Source: Staphylococcus nepalensis (lineage in GTDB: Bacteria; Bacillota; Bacilli; Staphylococcales; Staphylococcaceae). Taken from it: a DNA stretch of 64,000 nt. The stretch spans positions 1 to 64,000 of the forward strand of contig NZ_BMCF01000009.1 of assembly GCF_014635045.1 (NCBI RefSeq), in the 5' to 3' direction. Below the pieces are notes generated by a model that was not told where the DNA came from, made no database searches, and saw only the letters and a list, made by a program, of their open reading frames with translations. Within the stretch, counting starts at the first letter, position 1. Every line of letters starts with the position of its first letter. This document shows positions 57,916 to 64,000 of this stretch, one piece after another. The translations under genes and the position numbers were made by a program.

Positions 57916-59385
57916 GTGTACCAATTTGAAGATGATACATTTGTATTACACAATGATTTATATCAAATAAATATGGCAGAAAGTTATTGGAATGATGGCA
58001 TTCACGAACGTTATGCTATATTTGATTTATATTTTAGAAGTATGCCATTTAATAGTGGTTACGCGGTTTTTAATGGGTTAAAACGTGTTATTGATTATAT
58101 CGAAAAATTTCATTTTTCAAATTCAGATATTGAATATTTGAAATCCATTGGTTATCAAGAAGATTTTTTGGGATATTTAAAAGATTTAAAATTTACTGGT
58201 AATATTCGTTCTATGCAAGAAGGCGAGTTGTGTTTCGGTAATGAACCTTTATTAAGAGTTGAAGCGCCTTTAATCCAAGCGCAATTAATCGAAACAATGT
58301 TATTAAATATTGTAAATTTTCACACGCTCATCACTACAAAAGCTAGTAGAATTAAACAAGTAGCGCCCAATGACAATTTGATGGAATTTGGGACAAGACG
58401 TGCACAAGAAGCAGATGCAGCTTTATGGGGCGCAAGAGCTGCATATATTGGAGGATTCAATTCAACAAGTAATGTACGTGCCGGAAAACTATTTGGTATT
58501 CCAGTCTCAGGGACACACGCACACGCCATGGTTCAAACTTATGGAGATGAATATATAGCGTTTAAAAAATATGCAGAACGTCACAAAGATTGTGTATTTT
58601 TAGTTGATACTTACCATACGTTAAAATCAGGTGTGCCAACAGCAATTAAAGTTGCTAAAGAATTAGGTGATAAAATTAATTTTGTCGGCATTCGTTTGGA
58701 CTCCGGAGACATAGCATATTTATCGAAAGAAGCACGTCGTATGCTAGACGAAGCTGGTTTCCCTGATGCTAAAATTATCGCTTCGAATGATCTAGATGAG
58801 CAGACAATTACGAGTTTAAAATCTCAAGGTGCAAAGGTTGATTCATGGGGAGTAGGGACAAAACTAATCACAGGTTATGATCAACCTGCTTTAGGCGCTG
58901 TTTATAAGTTGGTAGCAGTTGAGGATAGTTCTGGATCATATGTAGACCGTATAAAATTATCTAATAACGCAGAAAAAGTAACTACACCTGGTAAGAAAAA
59001 TGTATATCGTATTATTAATAAAAAGACAAATAAAGCTGAAGGCGATTATATTACACTGGCTCATGAAGATCCTTATAACGAGTCGCCACTTAAATTATTC
59101 CATCCTGTTCACACTTATAAGATGAAATTTATAAAATCTTTTATAGCAAAAGCATTACACCATGATATTTTCAAAGATGGTAAATTAGTATACGATTTAC
59201 CAAGTGAAAAAGAAGCACAAGCTTATTTAACGGAAAGCCTATCTTACTTATGGGATGAAAATAAACGTCACCTTAACCCACAAGAGTATCCAGTTGATTT
59301 AAGTACTGAATGTTGGGAAAATAAACATAAACGTATATTTGAAGTGGCAGAACAGGTTAAGGAGATGGAGGAAGAAAATGAGTGA
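57916..59385 (+). CDS. pncB: nicotinate phosphoribosyltransferase
   Basis: Joins nicotinate to phosphoribosyl pyrophosphate in NAD salvage, 489 aa. [19 protein letters not shown] at the start, [20 protein letters not shown] in the middle and [17 protein letters not shown] further on are family signatures. The GTG at 57916 has GGAGAG 6 bases before it, and the resulting length suits the family; an ATG nine codons earlier has no ribosome site. nadE overlaps its end by 8 bases. Confidence 0.94.
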   Translation: MYQFEDDTFVLHNDLYQINMAESYWNDGIHERYAIFDLYFRSMPFNSGYAVFNGLKRVIDYIEKFHFSNSDIEYLKSIGYQEDFLGYLKDLKFTGNIRSMQEGELCFGNEPLLRVEAPLIQAQLIETMLLNIVNFHTLITTKASRIKQVAPNDNLMEFGTRRAQEADAALWGARAAYIGGFNSTSNVRAGKLFGIPVSGTHAHAMVQTYGDEYIAFKKYAERHKDCVFLVDTYHTLKSGVPTAIKVAKELGDKINFVGIRLDSGDIAYLSKEARRMLDEAGFPDAKIIASNDLDEQTITSLKSQGAKVDSWGVGTKLITGYDQPALGAVYKLVAVEDSSGSYVDRIKLSNNAEKVTTPGKKNVYRIINKKTNKAEGDYITLAHEDPYNESPLKLFHPVHTYKMKFIKSFIAKALHHDIFKDGKLVYDLPSEKEAQAYLTESLSYLWDENKRHLNPQEYPVDLSTECWENKHKRIFEVAEQVKEMEEENE

Positions 59386-60214
59386 AATTCAAGATATTAT
59401 TGTTAGAGAAATGAAAGTGAAGCCTACAATTGATAGCAAGATAGAAACACGTCAAATCATTCAGTTTGTAAAAAACTACGTTCAATCTCACTCTTTTATC
59501 ACATCCTTGGTGTTAGGTATATCAGGCGGACAAGATTCAACTTTAGCTGGTAAATTGTGCCAAATTGCAGTTAATGAATTAAAAGAGAAAGATATCGATT
59601 GTCGATTCATTGCGGTCAAATTGCCCTATGGCGAACAAAGTGACGCGGACGAAGTGGAAGATGCTTTGGAATTTATACAGCCTGATGAAATATTCACTGT
59701 GAATATTAAACCTGCAGTGGATCAAAGTGTTCAATCGTTAAAAAATGCAGACATTATATTAACAGATTTTCAAAAGGGAAACGAAAAAGCGCGTGAACGT
59801 ATGAAAGTACAATTTTCAATTGCTTCCAATACACAAGGTATTGTAGTAGGTACTGACCATTCAGCTGAAAATTTAACAGGCTTCTTTACTAAATACGGTG
59901 ATGGGGCAGCAGATATAGCGCCTCTGTTTGGTTTGAATAAGCGTCAAGGCCGTCAAATACTCGCATATTTGGGCGCTCCCTCACATCTATATGAAAAAGT
60001 ACCAACTGCTGATTTAGAAGAAAATAAACCACAAGTGCCAGATGAAGATGCATTAGGTGTTAGTTATAATCATATTGATGACTATCTGGAAGGAAAGCCT
60101 GTTCCAAGCGAAGCTAAATCAATCATCGAAAGTCATTATATTAAAAATGCACATAAAAGAGAATTAGCATATACAAGATATACTTGGCCAAAAAACCAAA
60201 CAAATTTCGAATAA
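59378..60214 (+). CDS. nadE: ammonia-dependent NAD+ synthetase
   Basis: Final step of NAD synthesis, 278 aa. The PP-loop [14 protein letters not shown] is near residue 45, [22 protein letters not shown] contains the deamido-NAD contacts, and [17 protein letters not shown] the closing loop. There is no glutaminase domain, so ammonia is the nitrogen source. The ATG at 59378 has GGAGG upstream and overlaps pncB, showing one transcript. Confidence 0.95.
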   Translation: MSEIQDIIVREMKVKPTIDSKIETRQIIQFVKNYVQSHSFITSLVLGISGGQDSTLAGKLCQIAVNELKEKDIDCRFIAVKLPYGEQSDADEVEDALEFIQPDEIFTVNIKPAVDQSVQSLKNADIILTDFQKGNEKARERMKVQFSIASNTQGIVVGTDHSAENLTGFFTKYGDGAADIAPLFGLNKRQGRQILAYLGAPSHLYEKVPTADLEENKPQVPDEDALGVSYNHIDDYLEGKPVPSEAKSIIESHYIKNAHKRELAYTRYTWPKNQTNFE

Positions 60215-60283
60215 TTTTAGTGACAAAATAGTAACTTACTGATAAAATAATTTGAATTTAATGTGACAGAAAGGAAAATGGAC

Positions 60284-60862
60284 ATGTCAGTGATAACATC
60301 TAATCCATGGTTAATGGTTTTAGCAATTTTTATTATTAATGTTGCATATGTGACATGCTTAACAATGAGAACGATATTAACACTTAAAGGTTATCGCTAT
60401 GTTGCAGCAGTAGTAAGTTTCCTAGAAGTCTTAGTATATGTTATTGGTTTAGGTATGGTTATGTCTAGTTTAGACCAAATTCAGAATGTCTTTGCATATG
60501 CTTTTGGGTTCTCAATTGGTATCATAGTAGGAATGAAAATTGAAGAAAAATTAGCACTGGGCTATACAGTAGTTAATGTAACATCTTCTGAACATGAGTT
60601 AGATTTACCAAAACAATTGAGAGATTTAGGTTATGGCGTCACGCACAATACTGCATATGGCCGAGATGGCGCAAGGTTAATTTTGCAAATTTTAACCCCG
60701 AGACGTTTTGAATTAAAACTGATTGAAACAATCAAGCAAATAGACGAAAAAGCCTTTATTATCGCATACGAGCCAAGAACAATCCACGGTGGTTTCTGGG
60801 TTAAAGGCGTTCGAAGTAAAAAACTCAAACAATATGATCCAGATAAAGTGGAAAGTATATGA
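60284..60862 (+). CDS. UPF0316 (DUF5698/DUF2179) membrane protein
   Basis: About 192 aa. Three membrane helices at the N terminus ([54 protein letters not shown]) are followed by a soluble DUF2179 domain ([20 protein letters not shown]). The role is unknown; the soluble domain resembles those that sense small ligands. The start at the second nearby ATG is chosen from AAAGGA spacing. The next gene overlaps it by four bases. Confidence 0.85.
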   Translation: MSVITSNPWLMVLAIFIINVAYVTCLTMRTILTLKGYRYVAAVVSFLEVLVYVIGLGMVMSSLDQIQNVFAYAFGFSIGIIVGMKIEEKLALGYTVVNVTSSEHELDLPKQLRDLGYGVTHNTAYGRDGARLILQILTPRRFELKLIETIKQIDEKAFIIAYEPRTIHGGFWVKGVRSKKLKQYDPDKVESI

Positions 60863-61044
60863 AGAAACAACAAAAATTCAAGGTTGGCGAAAACGAAACT
60901 ATTCAAGATTGTTTAAAACGTATGCGAGACGCTGGTTATATGCCTGTTAAGCGCTTTGAAAAACCAATTTACAAAGAAAATAAAAATGGTACTTATGAAG
61001 TATATAGACAGGAAATTCAATTTGTTGGAAAATTGCAAGAATAA
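60859..61044 (+). CDS. NETI motif-containing protein
   Basis: A 61-aa protein with [20 protein letters not shown] near the N terminus, the motif that names this small Bacillales family. It is basic and soluble. It overlaps the UPF0316 gene by four bases, so the two are probably translated together. Its function is unknown. Confidence 0.88.
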   Translation: MKKQQKFKVGENETIQDCLKRMRDAGYMPVKRFEKPIYKENKNGTYEVYRQEIQFVGKLQE

Positions 61045-61056
61045 ATGCTTGAAGGA

Positions 61057-61084
61057 GGCTGGGACATCAATATATGTTCCAGCC
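61057..61084. repeat. GGCTGGGACAT inverted repeat
   Basis: GGCTGGGACAT-CAATAT-ATGTTCCAGCC pairs over 11 positions with one wobble. It lies 12 bases after the NETI gene stop but lacks a strong T tract. The core CTGGGACAT is shared with the ppaC terminator and is a familiar interspersed theme in staphylococcal intergenic DNA. The remaining bases up to purB hold no clear gene or riboswitch. Confidence 0.6.
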
Positions 61085-61391
61085 TTAAATATGCTATGGA
61101 ATAGTGCATAGCTTATTTGAAAGCCCTTTAAATTAAGTTTATTAATCCCAGACAATATAAGGAAGACAAGATAATGCATTTTAATGAAAATGGATTTTAA
61201 TCCTATCCATTATTTTTATGAAACATGTTAAAATTTCTTAAAGAAGGAAGAAAAGGCTTATACATTTAAAGCTAATTCTGTTAAACTAATAGTGAAAAGA
61301 ACAAACACGAACTTTAATCGTAAAATATTGTTAAATGTACATGTTTTGGAGTTTGTGCACTAAAACTTACGTAAGATAGGAGCTTATTTCA

Positions 61392-62687
61392 ATGATAGAA
61401 CGTTATTCTAGAGAAGAAATGTCTAATATATGGACGGATCAAAATCGTTATGAAGCATGGTTAGAGGTAGAAATACTAGCGTGTGAAGCTTGGAGTAAAT
61501 TAGGTGATATACCTGCTGAAGATGTAAAAAAAATTCGCCAAAATGCGAAGGTTGACGTTAACCGTGCAAAAGAAATTGAAGAAGAAACACGTCATGATGT
61601 CGTTGCATTTACAAGACAAGTATCTGAAACATTAGGGGAAGAACGTAAGTGGGTTCACTATGGTTTAACGTCAACAGACGTAGTTGACACTGCGTTAAGT
61701 TATGTAATTAAACAAGCGAACGATATTATTGAAAAAGATTTAGAAAGATTTATTGAAGTATTAGCGCAAAAAGCCAAAGACTATAAATATACATTAATGA
61801 TGGGACGCACACATGGCGTACACGCTGAACCGACGACATTTGGTGTAAAAATGGCTTTATGGTATACAGAAATGAAACGTAATTTAGAGCGCTTCAAACG
61901 CGTCAGAGAAGAAATCGAAGTAGGTAAAATGAGTGGTGCAGTAGGAACGTTTGCAAATATCCCACCAGAAATCGAAGCATATGTCTGTGAACATTTAGGT
62001 TTAGATGCGGCGCCAGTTTCAACACAAACATTACAACGAGACCGCCATGCATACTATATTGCTACATTAGCCTTAATCAGCACTTCTATGGAAAAATTCG
62101 CGGTAGAAATACGTAATTTACAAAAAACTGAAACACGAGAAGTAGAAGAAGCATTTGCCAAAGGACAAAAAGGTTCATCAGCGATGCCTCATAAACGTAA
62201 CCCAATTGGTTCAGAAAATATTACAGGCATCGCACGTGTTATCAGAGGATATGTAACCACTGCATACGAAAATGTAGCATTATGGCATGAAAGAGATATT
62301 TCTCATTCATCAGCAGAACGCATCATGTTGCCAGATGTTACGATAGCGTTAGATTATGGATTAAACAGATTTACAAATATTGTAGAAAGACTTACTGTGT
62401 TTGAAGACAATATGTTAACAAATATTGATAAAACATACGGCCTTATCTATTCGCAGCGTGTATTATTAGCCTTAATTAATAAAGGGTTAGCACGCGAAGT
62501 AGCTTATGATAAAGTACAGCCAAAAGCGATGACATCTTGGGAAACTAAAACACCATTTAGAACATTGATTGAAAATGACTCATCCATTACTGAGTTATTA
62601 AGCTCTGAGGAATTAGATGAATGTTTTAATCCTAAACATCATTTAAATCAAGTAGACACTATTTTTAGCCGTGCAGGTTTAGAATGA
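61392..62687 (+). CDS. purB: adenylosuccinate lyase
   Basis: Acts twice in purine synthesis, splitting SAICAR and adenylosuccinate to release fumarate (431 aa). The fumarase-superfamily signature [16 protein letters not shown] holds the catalytic serine loop. [16 protein letters not shown] carries the catalytic histidine and [13 protein letters not shown] a substrate site. A good ATAGGAG site precedes the ATG. It stands alone, away from the main pur operon. Confidence 0.96.
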   Translation: MIERYSREEMSNIWTDQNRYEAWLEVEILACEAWSKLGDIPAEDVKKIRQNAKVDVNRAKEIEEETRHDVVAFTRQVSETLGEERKWVHYGLTSTDVVDTALSYVIKQANDIIEKDLERFIEVLAQKAKDYKYTLMMGRTHGVHAEPTTFGVKMALWYTEMKRNLERFKRVREEIEVGKMSGAVGTFANIPPEIEAYVCEHLGLDAAPVSTQTLQRDRHAYYIATLALISTSMEKFAVEIRNLQKTETREVEEAFAKGQKGSSAMPHKRNPIGSENITGIARVIRGYVTTAYENVALWHERDISHSSAERIMLPDVTIALDYGLNRFTNIVERLTVFEDNMLTNIDKTYGLIYSQRVLLALINKGLAREVAYDKVQPKAMTSWETKTPFRTLIENDSSITELLSSEELDECFNPKHHLNQVDTIFSRAGLE

Positions 62688-62772
62688 TTGAAATTTTCAA
62701 ATGAAATGGTTACACTTTAATGTATTAGTACGTTGAACTGAGATTAAATTGAAAGTACAGGGGTTGTTTTTG

Positions 62773-63075
62773 ATGCAAATAGAAAAATTACGAGGAAAAG
62801 CATTAGATGAATTATTTGATGCTATTCTTACATTAGAAAATAGAGAAGAATGTTATCAATTCTTTGACGATTTATGTACAGTGAATGAAATTCAGTCATT
62901 ATCACAACGATTACAAGTCGCAAAAATGATTAAACAAGGTTATACTTATGCGACAATTGAGCAAGAGTCTGGGGCTTCAACCGCAACAATTTCCCGTGTT
63001 AAAAGATCTTTACAATGGGGAAATGATGCGTACACAATGATTCTAGATCGCATGAATATTGAAACGACCGATTAA
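62773..63075 (+). CDS. yerC: TrpR/YerC-family DNA-binding protein
   Basis: A 100-aa all-helical protein of the TrpR-like YerC/YecD family. The helix-turn-helix is TYATIEQESGASTATISRVKRSL. The ATG at 62773 follows GGGG. In Bacillus and Staphylococcus it is commonly found close to pcrB-pcrA, as here; its regulatory target is not known to me. Confidence 0.9.
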   Translation: MQIEKLRGKALDELFDAILTLENREECYQFFDDLCTVNEIQSLSQRLQVAKMIKQGYTYATIEQESGASTATISRVKRSLQWGNDAYTMILDRMNIETTD

Positions 63076-63126
63076 TTCATAACTCAATAATCGTAGCATA
63101 GCGTGTAATTTACATCATTTCATTTG

Positions 63127-63169
63127 AAAAGCTGTTGGCAAAGTAACTCACTTTGTTGGCAGCTTTTTT
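63127..63169 (+). terminator. terminator after yerC
   Basis: AAAAGCTG..GGCAAAG and CTTTG..GGCAGCTTTTTT form a strong hairpin with a T run. Confidence 0.85.
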
Positions 63170-63315
63170 CTGTTGTTAATTTAAAGTGTATTGATAAAAT
63201 AGGTACAAAGATGTTTATTTTATATATAGTTTATTAAAATGTATATAAGGCGTAGTGATGAAAATAATACGTTAATACAACTTGTTAAAATACACTATAT
63301 TTTCTTACATCATTT

Positions 63316-63344
63316 TAGAACTCGCTGATTAAAAATGATATAAT
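63316..63344 (+). promoter_or_regulatory. pcrB promoter
   Basis: TATAAT (63339-63344) with TAGAAC (63316-63321) 17 bases upstream. The -35 is weak. The start of pcrB follows 33 bases after the -10. Confidence 0.55.
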
Positions 63345-63376
63345 CTTATGTATGCTAAAAAAAGGAGTAACATATC

Positions 63377-64000
63377 ATGTATGACATTAAAAAATGGAAA
63401 CATATTTTCAAATTAGATCCTGCCAAATCCATATCTGATAATGATTTAGACGCTATTTGTATGTCTAAAACCGATGCAATTATTATAGGTGGGACAGACG
63501 GTGTTACTGAAGATAATGTTATTCAATTAATGAGTAGAGTAAGAAGGTATCCACTACCTTTAGCTCTAGAAATTTCAAATGTAGAAAGTGTGATGCCAGG
63601 ATTTGATTTTTATTTTGTACCAACTGTGCTAAACAGCGCAAACGTAAAATATCATAATGGCATACTTTTAGACGCATTAAAATCATTTGGTCACATGATT
63701 GATTTTGATGAAGTTGTTTTTGAAGGCTACGTTGTAATGAACCCAGACAGTAAAGTTGCTCAGCTTACACAGGCTAACACTAATTTAACAGAGGACGATA
63801 TTGAAGCATACGCTCAAATGATTAATGCAATGTATAAATTACCAGTTATGTATCTTGAGTATAGTGGTACATATGGAGAAAGCGAAAAAGTTAAAACAGC
63901 AGCAAGCATGTTGACTGATACCCAGTTGTTTTATGGTGGGGGTATTAGTAACCAAGAAGAAGCGGAAGAAATGGCTTCAATTGCTGATACGATTATCGTT
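63377..64000 (+). CDS. pcrB: heptaprenylglyceryl phosphate synthase, partial at the window end
   Basis: The first 208 codons are visible with no stop before the window ends. [17 protein letters not shown] at the start, [17 protein letters not shown] near residue 37 and LYLEYSG-like [11 protein letters not shown] plus [12 protein letters not shown] further on are signatures of the PcrB/GGGP synthase TIM barrel. In Bacilli it joins heptaprenyl diphosphate to glycerol-1-phosphate. AAAGGAG precedes the ATG. pcrA and ligA usually follow, outside the window. Confidence 0.93.
   Translation, partial: MYDIKKWKHIFKLDPAKSISDNDLDAICMSKTDAIIIGGTDGVTEDNVIQLMSRVRRYPLPLALEISNVESVMPGFDFYFVPTVLNSANVKYHNGILLDALKSFGHMIDFDEVVFEGYVVMNPDSKVAQLTQANTNLTEDDIEAYAQMINAMYKLPVMYLEYSGTYGESEKVKTAASMLTDTQLFYGGGISNQEEAEEMASIADTIIV

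Noticed and set aside
61045-61391. Purine riboswitch or PurR boxes upstream of purB
   Set aside because: No conserved purine aptamer loops were found, and CACGAAC-like sequences do not form a proper pair of PurR boxes.

Overview
The window is a low-GC Firmicute chromosome and clearly Staphylococcus. It carries a complete agr locus with RNAIII, the agr-mroQ-sdrH-groESL neighbourhood, a PmtR-PmtABCD phenol-soluble-modulin exporter, a stand-alone nitric oxide synthase beside pheA, and an ilv-leu operon with a CodY-type box. The apparent loss of the delta-toxin ORF in RNAIII, the scrR-scrB-scrK sucrose operon and the predicted autoinducing peptide point away from S. aureus. They suggest a coagulase-negative species, possibly of the S. 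saprophyticus/S. xylosus group (inference). No prophage, insertion sequence, CRISPR array or tRNA gene was seen. Most of the window looks like conserved core chromosome.

Layout. 1-600: end of an rRNA operon (5S), followed by a tandem duplication of the 5S 3' end with its terminator. 597-11863 (minus strand): the ilvDBNC-leuABCD-ilvA operon, with a leader peptide containing a run of Ile/Leu/Val codons, a chain of competing hairpins ending in a terminator, a sigma-A promoter and a CodY box. 12221-14783: tsaE-tsaB-rimI-tsaD, for tRNA t6A modification and ribosomal protein acetylation. 15076-21979: a VOC protein, a membrane-anchored MutS homologue, a cluster of DnaA boxes, an ABC-F ATPase, the redox repressor Rex, and a YeeE/TusA sulfur-uptake pair. 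22351-25839: sucrose repressor, sucrase and fructokinase, with a candidate cre and a candidate ScrR operator.

26043-34177: the quorum-sensing block. agrBDCA is on the minus strand and RNAIII on the plus strand. Next come a nitrilase-family hydrolase, an Frm2-like nitroreductase, an SdrH-like surface protein and the MroQ protease, which is known in S. aureus to act on AgrD peptide. 34207-36166: groES-groEL behind a CIRCE operator. 36573-38379: a DinB-fold protein and an aminotransferase. 38497-38782: a compact locus that I read as an SOS-controlled Fst-type type I toxin-antitoxin system; this is the most interesting object in the window. 38911-42814: a small membrane protein, then pmtR-pmtABCD.

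42892-50947: thioredoxin-like, envelope-associated and metabolic genes (DUF1700/DUF4097 pair, C45 acyltransferase family, YolD-like, lactonase, aldehyde dehydrogenase) and several very small ORFs. 51096-61044: inorganic pyrophosphatase, nicotinamidase, a beta-helix protein, an SdcS-type transporter, pheA, nos, pncB-nadE, a UPF0316 protein and a NETI protein. Nicotinamidase, PncB and NadE supply most steps of NAD salvage within about 8 kb. 61392-64000: purB, yerC and the start of pcrB, which runs off the window.

Start codons were chosen from Shine-Dalgarno spacing, so several genes are shorter than their longest open frame. All statements about families come from recognising motifs by eye. No search or folding program was run.
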